Part shown: piece after piece, positions 1-5,485 of the stretch
Layout of the letters: the number at the start of each line of letters is the position of its first letter
Position numbering within the stretch: position 1 is the first letter of the stretch
Assembly (NCBI GenBank): GCA_902782805.1
Contig: CACZON010000009.1
Span: 1 to 5,659, forward strand
Source of the DNA: Oscillospiraceae bacterium
Lineage (GTDB): Bacteria; Bacillota; Clostridia; Oscillospirales; Acutalibacteraceae
Reading direction: 5' to 3'
Length of the DNA: 5,659 nt
Notes under the pieces: model-generated
Told to the model about the DNA's origin: nothing
What the model saw: the letters and a program-made list of their open reading frames with translations, nothing else
Databases searched by the model: none
Program-made: the position numbers and the translations under genes

Positions 1-1
1 C

Positions 2-208
2 CTCCAGAGAAACTGCATCCTGCTCCCGAAGTCGGTCCATAAGGACAGAATCATTTCCAACCTCGACGTTTACGACTTTGTACTGAACGACGAGGATATG
101 GCGATTATGGAATCGGTCAACGATCCGAGCACCAGCCGCTACAATCGCGATCCGGAAGCCGCTTACGAAATGTTCGCGAGCAGGCTCGCAGCGGAATCCG
201 GAAAATAA
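2..208 (+). CDS. Aldo/keto reductase, C-terminal fragment (5' end outside window)
   Basis: This is the last 68 codons of an NAD(P)H-dependent aldo/keto reductase, a cytoplasmic (alpha/beta)8-barrel enzyme family that reduces aldehydes and ketones. The frame is open from base 2 and ends at TAA 206-208. Bases 23-70 encode LPKSVHKDRIISNLDV, which fits the third aldo/keto reductase signature. In the family the Lys-Ser pair and the following Arg of this motif contact the 2'-phosphate side of NADPH, so NADP(H) preference is likely. The following DFVLNDEDMAIMESV is the usual last barrel helix (consensus DFxLxxEDMxxI). The tail, with Asp-Pro-Ser and Tyr-Asn residues, resembles the end of diketogluconate-reductase-like members. 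The catalytic Tyr, Lys, Asp and His lie upstream and cannot be checked, so substrate is unknown. Family assignment is firm. Confidence 0.9.
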   Translation, partial: LQRNCILLPKSVHKDRIISNLDVYDFVLNDEDMAIMESVNDPSTSRYNRDPEAAYEMFASRLAAESGK

Positions 209-250
209 GACGGACCGTATCCGCCGCATATACCGCAAACCGGTAATTCA

Positions 251-280
251 TCGAGCCTGCTGAGCAATTGGCAGGCTCGA
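251..280. other. Perfect 10-bp inverted repeat (hairpin) between reductase and acetyltransferase genes
   Basis: TCGAGCCTGC (251-260) is the exact reverse complement of GCAGGCTCGA (271-280), with a 10-base spacer TGAGCAATTG. In RNA this makes a stable stem 43 bases after the reductase stop codon. On the plus strand it is followed by ATTGTAAAAC rather than a run of T, and the minus-strand side also lacks a T run, so it is not a canonical intrinsic terminator. It may protect the 3' end of the reductase mRNA, act as a weak or factor-assisted terminator, or bind a regulator. The repeat is seen directly; its role is open. Confidence 0.6.
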
Positions 281-312
281 ATTGTAAAACGATCCGTGCC
301 GACAGCTGCGGC

Positions 313-321
313 GGGAAAGGA
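313..321 (+). promoter_or_regulatory. Ribosome binding site that fixes the acetyltransferase start
   Basis: GGGAAAGGA ends 6 bases before ATG 328. The longer in-frame alternative, TTG at 268, lies inside the inverted repeat at 251-280 and has no purine-rich stretch at the right distance, so ATG 328 is preferred. Confidence 0.65.
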
Positions 322-327
322 ACCGAG

Positions 328-903
328 ATGGAACGATTCTTACTGGAAGTACCCGGCATCGAAAGGAAAGAGGAAGCGATCGCTTTCATCCGGGAATTCT
401 ACGATTACCATTCCGAAATCAACGGCACCGGCGGGCTCTATCGGTACCTCGAAAACTACGAAGGCTGGCTTCAAAAGCTCAGCGAAGATGAAGGGCGCGA
501 GCCGACCGAAGAAAAAGTTCCGGCACGGACGTATTTCCTCGTTCGAACTTCCGATCGGAGAATCGTCGGAATGATCAACATCAGGCTCGCGCTCAACGAA
601 AAGCTCCGGAAATACGGCGGAAATATCGGATATTCCATCCGGCCGACGGAGCGGGGAAACGGCTACAATAAGATCAATCTGTATCTGGGGCTGAAAGTCT
701 GCAACCGTTACGGAATCGACAGCGTTTTGCTCGACGCTGATCTGGAAAACCCGGCGTCCTGGAAAACGATGGAAGCGCTGGGCGGAGAGCGGATTCGCGA
801 ATACTACGACGCCGAAAATGCCCGCTGCACCGTTGTCGACTATCGTATCGACGTAAAAAAAGCGCTCCGGGAGCATCCTGAATTTGAAAAATACTGCTTA
901 TGA
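328..903 (+). CDS. GNAT-family N-acetyltransferase
   Basis: This is a 191-residue cytoplasmic acetyltransferase expected to move an acetyl group from acetyl-CoA to an amine; the acceptor is unknown. The N-terminal 65 residues are helical. A beta-rich GNAT core follows: YFLVRTSDRRIVGMINIR (about 69-86), then the acetyl-CoA motif IGYSIRPTERGNGY (100-113). It ends with LLDADLENPASWKTMEALGG (134-153), which contains the usual Asn-x-Ala-Ser-x-x-x-x-Glu-x-x-Gly pattern. The order and the N-E-K-L-x-x-x-G-G-N-I-G-Y segment match the group annotated as predicted acetyltransferase COG3981 (from memory). In the pyrophosphate loop R-x-x-G-x-G/A, the last position is Asn114. I believe related sequences also have G-Y-N-K-I here, so this may be a subgroup trait rather than damage. 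ATG 328 is chosen for its ribosome binding site. The next gene starts 53 bases downstream, so co-transcription is plausible. Confidence 0.88.
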   Translation: MERFLLEVPGIERKEEAIAFIREFYDYHSEINGTGGLYRYLENYEGWLQKLSEDEGREPTEEKVPARTYFLVRTSDRRIVGMINIRLALNEKLRKYGGNIGYSIRPTERGNGYNKINLYLGLKVCNRYGIDSVLLDADLENPASWKTMEALGGERIREYYDAENARCTVVDYRIDVKKALREHPEFEKYCL

Positions 904-956
904 AAAGCATCAAATAAAAATCCGCGTGCTGCACGAAACGAAGGGAACTGAAAAAT

Positions 957-3083
957 ATGGAAACGAGAAACAGAACGATACCGGAGGAGACCGTCACATT
1001 TTTAAAGGGAGTCGGAAATTCTTCTTTTGATCCTCTGAAATACCTTGAAGGGACGTTTGGCGACCGTCAGCGTGAGCTGCTCGAAATCGATGCGGAAAAG
1101 CTTTCCGCACTGCGAATCGAGGAGCATGAAGAGCTCGGCGGATGGACGGCCTACCTTTCGCAAGAGCGTGGGGAGGAACCGCTTCCCGCTGTGGTCGGCG
1201 TTTACAATCATACGGTCCCCCGTAAGGACATGGAGAAACTCGGCTTTGCGTCGCTTGCGGCGCGCGGCCGGCTGATCCATATTACCGTCGGCGACGGAAA
1301 CAATCTCGAAGCCGTCTCCGGCGTGATCGCCCTCGCGCTGAAGCGCTATCCGATCGACCGGAGCCGCGTTTTTATCGCCGGCCATTCCTTCGGCGCAAGC
1401 GCAGCCGCGCGTCATGCGATCCGCCGCCCGGAGCTGTTCGCGGGCGTCTGTATGCTCGGCACGCAGTACTACGGTGCGGACAGCACCCGGGAAGACCTCG
1501 AACACGCCGAAGAGCTCGGCCTTGCGGTCGTAATGATCAGCGGCACAAACGAAGTCAACGGCGTTTTTCCGATGAACCGGGACCCTGAGCGCCCGGCGCC
1601 GCCGCGCGTCTCCGCCGACGCCACGCCGCCGTATCTCAGCGCGGAAAACTGCCTTTACGGGCTTAATCTTTGGCGGAAAATCGCAGGCTGCGCGGTACGC
1701 GCAAGAGAAGAGGATACGGAAAACCTCTCAAAAGCCGAACAGGCGATCGGCGCGCATTTTGACAAGATCAAAACGAGAGAACTCCTCGCAAGAGAGCATT
1801 ATATCGGCGAAGAAAACGGGTTCGACGGAAGCCCCTCGCTGCGCTGTGCCGCCGTATCGGGCGGCCCTCATTGTGTGGCGCCGACCGCGGCGCCGCTCGC
1901 ATGGGAGTTTTTGAAGTCTTTTTACCGCGACGAAACAACGGGGAAGCTCCGCCGTCTCGCGCCGGAAAAAGCGTATCATCGCGTCGTCGCGGAGACGTCG
2001 TTTTCTCCGCTCGGCCAGACGGTCACCGCCTTTTTGCTGGAACTGAAAGAAGCCGCGGATCCTTCGGAGCTTTCGCCGGAAGATTATTCGATCTGCGCCT
2101 ATACCGATATGAAGCCGGCCGCGCGTGAAATGCGCGTGCTCGGGATCGAATGCCCAAAGCCGGGGATCCTCAAGCTCTGGACGGAGGAATTCCTCCTCGA
2201 CGCGCGGGTCCCCCAGTACGGCCTTGTCAACGGCCATCCGGGCAGCGTCACAAGAGGATTTGAAGTTACCTGCAGCCGGGAAATCAATGGGATGAGCTTT
2301 GACTTTTCCCGTGCGGACGTTACGGCGGAAAATCCCGGAGCGATCCGTCAATATCTTCCAAAGCGTTTTGAACGCGAGGGGATGATGGGCTTCGATTACG
2401 TTGAATGCCGCCAGAAGGGCGAAAACCTGCCGGTCGTCTTCTACAGCGTCGGCAGCGGCGCCGACAACAACGCGGAGAACAACCGGCAAATTCTCAATTA
2501 TCCCGGGTATCTCCTTGCGAGCGAAGGCTTCCAGGCGGTTTATCCCTGCCACGTTCTGGCGCCGTGGTTCCCGATGCCCGGTCATCCTCCGCAGGGCGAG
2601 GAGGGCAACGCACAGATGGAAGCTTACGCCCGCTCAACGGCGGCGATGGTGCGCAGTTTTGCCGAAGAAACCGGCGCGGATCTTTCGCGCGTCTACTTTA
2701 TCGGAACCGGCGGAGGAGCGCTCTATCAGCATCTTGCGGCCGGAAAGGATCTTTACGCGGCGGCCGCGATGATGACTTCTGTCTTCGATTTCTTCAACGA
2801 CGGCAGCGAGATCAAATACCTTCGGGAAACGCTGAAAATCCCGCTCTATATCAGCCATGCCCAGAGCGATTATCCCTGCCCGGTTCGCCGCAGCAGACTT
2901 GCCTGCGAAAAGCTGCGCGAGTTCGGCCACAAAAATTTCACCTACTACGAGTATTCCGACGCAGAACTCTCACGCCTCGGGATCGATACGGACAATTTGG
3001 CCGGAACCCACGATTCGCCGAATCTCAATCTTGCAAAACCGGAGTTCTGGCGCTGGCTTTTCGCGCAGAAAAGAAAGCAGTGA
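957..3083 (+). CDS. Double alpha/beta-hydrolase protein with central Ig-like domain; esterase/peptidase-like, second nucleophile lost
   Basis: This 708-residue protein has no signal peptide or membrane segment, so it is probably cytoplasmic. Domain 1 (about 60-325) is an alpha/beta hydrolase. VFIAGHSFGAS holds the nucleophile elbow G-x-S-x-G with Ser144, and GGPH ends with the likely catalytic His305. The strand expected to carry the acid reads ISGTNE, with Asn198-Glu199 in place of the usual Asp. A central segment (about 350-450) begins TVTAFLLELKEAADPSELSPEDYSI in pattern, resembling the Ig-like domain that precedes the hydrolase in Thermotoga EstA-type esterases. Domain 2 (about 462-708) is a second hydrolase. 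It has VYFIGTGGGAL with Gly585 where the serine should be, but keeps Asp638 in SHAQSD and His685 in GTHDSP, and it ends in the family-like WLFAQKRK. The Ig plus domain 2 half resembles COG4099-type predicted peptidases/esterases. An AAGGGA ribosome binding site lies 10 bases before ATG 957. Hydrolase fold is firm; substrate is unknown. Confidence 0.82.
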   Translation: METRNRTIPEETVTFLKGVGNSSFDPLKYLEGTFGDRQRELLEIDAEKLSALRIEEHEELGGWTAYLSQERGEEPLPAVVGVYNHTVPRKDMEKLGFASLAARGRLIHITVGDGNNLEAVSGVIALALKRYPIDRSRVFIAGHSFGASAAARHAIRRPELFAGVCMLGTQYYGADSTREDLEHAEELGLAVVMISGTNEVNGVFPMNRDPERPAPPRVSADATPPYLSAENCLYGLNLWRKIAGCAVRAREEDTENLSKAEQAIGAHFDKIKTRELLAREHYIGEENGFDGSPSLRCAAVSGGPHCVAPTAAPLAWEFLKSFYRDETTGKLRRLAPEKAYHRVVAETSFSPLGQTVTAFLLELKEAADPSELSPEDYSICAYTDMKPAAREMRVLGIECPKPGILKLWTEEFLLDARVPQYGLVNGHPGSVTRGFEVTCSREINGMSFDFSRADVTAENPGAIRQYLPKRFEREGMMGFDYVECRQKGENLPVVFYSVGSGADNNAENNRQILNYPGYLLASEGFQAVYPCHVLAPWFPMPGHPPQGEEGNAQMEAYARSTAAMVRSFAEETGADLSRVYFIGTGGGALYQHLAAGKDLYAAAAMMTSVFDFFNDGSEIKYLRETLKIPLYISHAQSDYPCPVRRSRLACEKLREFGHKNFTYYEYSDAELSRLGIDTDNLAGTHDSPNLNLAKPEFWRWLFAQKRKQ

Positions 3084-3096
3084 TCCGTGCGAACGA

Positions 3097-3112
3097 CTGC
3101 CGCGGGCGGCAG
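3097..3112. other. GC-rich hairpin after the hydrolase gene
   Basis: CTGCCG (3097-3102) pairs with CGGCAG (3107-3112) around a CGGG loop, 13 bases after the hydrolase stop codon. No T run follows (AGGTCCGGGT), so it is not a standard intrinsic terminator. It could still mark the 3' end of the acetyltransferase-hydrolase transcript, since no better candidate stands between that stop codon and the next promoter. Confidence 0.45.
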
Positions 3113-3168
3113 GTCCGGGTGCAGGATCGGATTTATGGCGAGACAGACGGGATGAAACGGCGGAAGCA

Positions 3169-3197
3169 TTGACAAAATGCGGCTTACGAATTATAAT
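3169..3197 (+). promoter_or_regulatory. Perfect-consensus sigma-A (sigma-70) promoter of the lipoprotein gene
   Basis: TTGACA (3169-3174) and TATAAT (3192-3197) are both exact consensus and are separated by the optimal 17 bases. The expected transcription start is near 3203-3205, giving a leader of about 32 bases before ATG 3236. An exact match in both hexamers with ideal spacing predicts strong, largely activator-independent transcription. No clear operator-like repeat overlaps it. Confidence 0.9.
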
Positions 3198-3210
3198 AAG
3201 ACATTCAAAA

Positions 3211-3225
3211 AATCGAAGATCGATT
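3211..3225 (+). promoter_or_regulatory. Short inverted repeat in the lipoprotein 5' leader, abutting the ribosome binding site
   Basis: AATCGA (3211-3216) and TCGATT (3220-3225) form a 6-bp stem with an AGA loop, inside the roughly 32-base leader and ending directly before GGAGG. A stem near the 5' end could stabilise the mRNA or modulate ribosome access. The stem is short and AT-rich, so a role is only a possibility. Confidence 0.35.
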
Positions 3226-3230
3226 GGAGG
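3226..3230 (+). promoter_or_regulatory. Ribosome binding site of the lipoprotein gene
   Basis: GGAGG lies 5 bases before ATG 3236 and decides the start. An in-frame TTG at 3224 would overlap this site and place MEVL before the basic signal-peptide start MKKQSK, so it is rejected. Confidence 0.85.
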
Positions 3231-3235
3231 TCCTC

Positions 3236-5242
3236 ATGAAAAAACAAAGCAAACACGTTCTGACGGCAGTTGCTGTGCTTTTGATGACTGCCATCATCCT
3301 GATGATGGGCGGCTGCAGCAAGAGCGAAGAACCATCGAAAACGCCGGAAAGCAGCGCTTCCGAAAGCTTCGTTCCGGAGAGCTCTGTACCGGAAAGTTCC
3401 GTACCGGAAAGCTCGGAGGAGTCCGGTTCGGAGATGAACGCGGAAGAAAAGGCCGAATTGTCCGAAAAAGCGATGCAGAATTTCCTCAATAAGATTCAAA
3501 GCGGCAATTACGTGATGAATTCGGAAGGTTTTCTGAAAACGACCGTTTATTCGGACGACCTGGTCTGGTTCGATTATGAAGACGACGGCAGCTACAGCGA
3601 TTTCGCCGTTATGAGCGTCAATAACGAAGTATTCCAGGGCTTCCTGGAAGAAAACGGCGTCCGTGACGTCTCTTTCCTTAAGGAAGGTACCGCGCTCGAG
3701 ACCGCGAAGCCGAAACTGCCGGCTTATTGGCTGACGGATGAGGTTTCCGAAGGAAACATCTACAATCTTTTCTATAACGATACGGAAGATCCGCTGAAGT
3801 TCGTTTCCTACGATACGAACGTCCAGAATCAGGTAAGATCCTTTGTCGGATACGGCCAGATCGCGTTAAACTATATGCATGAGGTGTATCTCGTTCTGGA
3901 TGCGGAAGATCCGACGCAGGCGCGTCTGCAGTGCGTCGTCGACGACGATGAAGTCGCGCGGTATTATTTCGACGATATCGACGTGGTCATCACGTTCGGC
4001 GATGCGCAGTCGGAGTCCCGCGCGCAGGCCTGGATGGGAAATCCGGAATACCCCGAGGCCCGCACGGAATGGACCGAAGGCGATCTCTTCGTTTTCAATT
4101 CCGTATTCCTTCCCGGATACGGCGACAAGGCGATTCCGTTCATCCCGACCGCGAGTTACGCGCTGATGATCGATGAGGAGAATTTCGTCTACAGCGACGA
4201 AGTTGATATCCGCGATTCGCACGCGACGCTGGATGATGTAGATGCATACAAGCTCCTCCTTGTGCAGAACGGTTTCGAACCGGTTGAAGAAGACGGTGAA
4301 TACCAGTTCCGCAAGCTGCTCAGAGAGGATACGAAGTGCTATTCCTCCATCTCGGTTACCTATAACGACGGAATGGATTTTGTCGCGAAGAAGTATTACG
4401 ACTTCCCGAAATATGAGGGACTCGATTCGATCAACGGCGTGCTGACGTCGACCGATTATCCTGCACTTCCCGAGACTCAAGCCCTCACGGAGCTCAAGGC
4501 CTACGATACCAAGGCGGAGCAGATCGAGTCGTGGCTCTATTTCTTCGATTACGAGACGGTCCTTTACGTCTATGCGAAATACGGCGATTACGATCAGGCG
4601 ATGGAGTATCTGGACGCCTATATCGAAGATCTTAAGAACGCCGGATATACTCCGGTGTATATCGACCCCGATGATGAGGAAAGCGGGATCGATCATTATA
4701 CGTCTCCGGATACTTCCGCGTCGTTCCGTTATCATTTTGAAGACGACAACGAAACCGTGATCCTTCTCTTCAAGAACGAAAAGTATCTCACCGCAGATGA
4801 GACGGAACAGATTCTGAAAGAGACAGGATTCCCTGAAATCGATCTGACCGGTGTATACGTCTCCGGCAGGAACCACAAAAAGTTCAATGAGGTCATGTAC
4901 GGCAAAAATTTCAGCATGGCGATCTCCTTCGAGACGGTGTTTGAAACTCAGGAAGCGGCGGAGGCTTTCCTCGATAACTACGTTGCGCTTCTTGACGAGG
5001 ACGGATATCTGAACGGCCCCGGTTCTCTGATCGGTTCAAACAAACAGGTCAGCTACAGAAACGAAGCAAGCGGATTGGGCCTTGCGCTTGACTTCTATCC
5101 GAGCGAAAGCGGAGAGACGAGAGTTTACTTTGAGTGTAAGGGCGGAATCGATTTCGAAGCGGAGGACGGCGAGGTAGAAGAAGACGGTCCGAAGCCGCTC
5201 ATCGGTTCGAAAAACGCGCTGGAACTTGCTCAGAGCAAATAA
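3236..5242 (+). CDS. Large acidic surface lipoprotein of unknown function
   Basis: This is a 668-residue predicted lipoprotein anchored on the outer face of the cytoplasmic membrane. A basic start (MKKQSKH) is followed by a hydrophobic stretch (about 8-24) and the lipobox MGGC, with Cys27 as the lipidated residue after signal peptidase II cleavage. Residues 28-66 form a flexible linker rich in Ser, Pro and Glu, with three tandem VPESS units at 46-60. The rest is strongly acidic and rich in Tyr and Phe, with alternating predicted strands and helices and no catalytic motif I recognise. The C-terminal half seems to hold diverged repeats. One begins near A455 (helix with YLDAYIEDLKNAGY, then a VILLF strand) and one near A574 (helix with FLDNYVALLDEDGY, then a RVYF strand). 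A weaker copy begins near D336 (AYKLLLVQNGF). It has its own strong promoter and terminator and so is a single-gene unit. It could be a ligand-binding or cell-envelope protein; there is no ABC-transporter neighbour to suggest a substrate. Confidence 0.87.
   Translation: MKKQSKHVLTAVAVLLMTAIILMMGGCSKSEEPSKTPESSASESFVPESSVPESSVPESSEESGSEMNAEEKAELSEKAMQNFLNKIQSGNYVMNSEGFLKTTVYSDDLVWFDYEDDGSYSDFAVMSVNNEVFQGFLEENGVRDVSFLKEGTALETAKPKLPAYWLTDEVSEGNIYNLFYNDTEDPLKFVSYDTNVQNQVRSFVGYGQIALNYMHEVYLVLDAEDPTQARLQCVVDDDEVARYYFDDIDVVITFGDAQSESRAQAWMGNPEYPEARTEWTEGDLFVFNSVFLPGYGDKAIPFIPTASYALMIDEENFVYSDEVDIRDSHATLDDVDAYKLLLVQNGFEPVEEDGEYQFRKLLREDTKCYSSISVTYNDGMDFVAKKYYDFPKYEGLDSINGVLTSTDYPALPETQALTELKAYDTKAEQIESWLYFFDYETVLYVYAKYGDYDQAMEYLDAYIEDLKNAGYTPVYIDPDDEESGIDHYTSPDTSASFRYHFEDDNETVILLFKNEKYLTADETEQILKETGFPEIDLTGVYVSGRNHKKFNEVMYGKNFSMAISFETVFETQEAAEAFLDNYVALLDEDGYLNGPGSLIGSNKQVSYRNEASGLGLALDFYPSESGETRVYFECKGGIDFEAEDGEVEEDGPKPLIGSKNALELAQSK
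3371..3415 (+). repeat. Three tandem 15-bp repeats encoding VPESS in the lipoprotein linker
   Basis: The units are 3371-3385, 3386-3400 and 3401-3415, each of the form GTNCCGGARAGYTCN. They differ only at a few positions, mostly synonymous. A diverged unit encoding TPESS lies at 3341-3355. The 15-base period keeps the reading frame, so gain or loss of a unit would only change the length of the linker between the lipid anchor and the folded part. Confidence 0.85.
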
Positions 5243-5260
5243 GCGAAAATCAAATCCCAC

Positions 5261-5304
5261 AAGCGAAACCGTTTCGGATACGGAGCGGTTTCGCTTTCCT
5301 TTTG
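5261..5304 (+). terminator. Intrinsic terminator of the lipoprotein gene
   Basis: AAGCGAAACCG (5261-5271) is the exact reverse complement of CGGTTTCGCTT (5286-5296), an 11-bp stem with a 14-base loop. It is followed by a T-rich run (TTTCCTTTT allowing for overlap, 5295-5303). It begins 18 bases after the TAA stop codon. This is the clearest terminator in the window. Confidence 0.88.
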
Positions 5305-5352
5305 AAACGGGAAAAACGGCAGGGCGTATCTCTCAAAAGAGAGAACCTGAGT

Positions 5353-5375
5353 GATCCGCCGCGGGCGGTCGGATC
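5353..5375. other. GC-rich hairpin between the terminator and the aldolase promoter
   Basis: GATCCG (5353-5358) pairs with CGGATC (5370-5375), with further pairing of CC with GG inside and one bulged T. Just upstream, TCTCTC (5329-5334) and GAGAGA (5339-5344) form a second small stem around AAAA. Neither is followed by a clear T run, and both lie upstream of the predicted aldolase promoter, so they would not be in its mRNA unless a further upstream start exists. Apart from these, bases 5305-5400 show nothing gene-like. Confidence 0.4.
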
Positions 5376-5402
5376 GTTTCAACAGATTTATGCAAAAGTT
5401 TT

Positions 5403-5425
5403 TCAGTTTTTAATTGCAAAACTGA
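5403..5425. promoter_or_regulatory. Inverted repeat overlapping the -35 region of the aldolase promoter (possible operator)
   Basis: TCAGTTTT (5403-5410) is the exact reverse complement of AAAACTGA (5418-5425), with a 7-base spacer TAATTGC. Its right half and spacer cover the proposed -35 hexamer at 5414-5419, a position where a bound dimeric regulator would block or contact RNA polymerase. The repeat is seen; the operator role is inferred. Confidence 0.45.
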
Positions 5426-5441
5426 CAAATTGCTGTATAAT
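5414..5441 (+). promoter_or_regulatory. Predicted sigma-A promoter of the aldolase gene
   Basis: TATAAT (5436-5441) is an exact -10 consensus. The best -35 is TTGCAA (5414-5419, 4 of 6 matches), spaced 16 bases. A nearby CTGACA at 5422-5427 looks more like a -35 but is only 8 bases away and cannot serve this -10. Transcription would start near 5448, leaving a leader of about 38 bases. The weaker -35 fits a regulated promoter. Confidence 0.7.
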
Positions 5442-5452
5442 AAAACTAAAGA

Positions 5453-5462
5453 CCATTAATGG
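5453..5462. promoter_or_regulatory. 10-bp perfect palindrome in the aldolase leader (possible operator)
   Basis: CCATTAATGG reads the same on both strands and sits a few bases after the predicted transcription start. It is flanked on both sides by direct copies of ACTAAA (5445-5450 and 5463-5468). A position just after the start is typical for repressor sites, but a 10-bp palindrome can also arise by chance. Confidence 0.35.
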
Positions 5463-5470
5463 ACTAAATC

Positions 5471-5478
5471 AAGGAGGG
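5471..5478 (+). promoter_or_regulatory. Very strong ribosome binding site of the aldolase gene
   Basis: AAGGAGGG is a near-full complement to the 3' end of 16S rRNA and lies 7 bases before ATG 5486, which fixes that start and predicts high translation. Confidence 0.85.
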
Positions 5479-5485
5479 TATCACC

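Noticed and set aside
176..189. GCGAGC-AG-GCTCGC near-palindrome at the end of the reductase gene
   Set aside because: It is inside coding sequence and its 2-base loop cannot form a hairpin as drawn; chance given the Ala/Ser/Arg/Leu codons.
268..327. 20-residue N-terminal extension of the acetyltransferase from TTG 268
   Set aside because: The TTG lies in the hairpin at 251-280 without a ribosome binding site, and ATG 328 has one at proper spacing.
1728..2585. Long open frame on the minus strand inside the hydrolase gene
   Set aside because: It lies wholly antisense to a gene with clear domain motifs, and its translation is Arg-rich and low in recognisable motifs, as expected from codon-bias shadows in GC-rich DNA. 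No ribosome binding site stands out.
2405..3172. Plus-strand open frame in another phase overlapping the end of the hydrolase gene
   Set aside because: It is Arg/Ser/Gly-rich with no motifs, and it overlaps the coding region of domain 2 with its conserved Asp638 and His685.
3866..4876. 336-codon open frame on the minus strand inside the lipoprotein gene
   Set aside because: The overlapping plus-strand gene has a promoter, ribosome binding site, signal peptide and terminator. The antisense product is a mirror of its Asp/Glu/Tyr codons and shows no family pattern.
5345..5400. T-box or other riboswitch before the aldolase gene
   Set aside because: The CCGCGGG core superficially recalls a T-box element, but the conserved GGUGGNACCGCG motif and a following terminator are absent, and the element lies upstream of the predicted transcription start.
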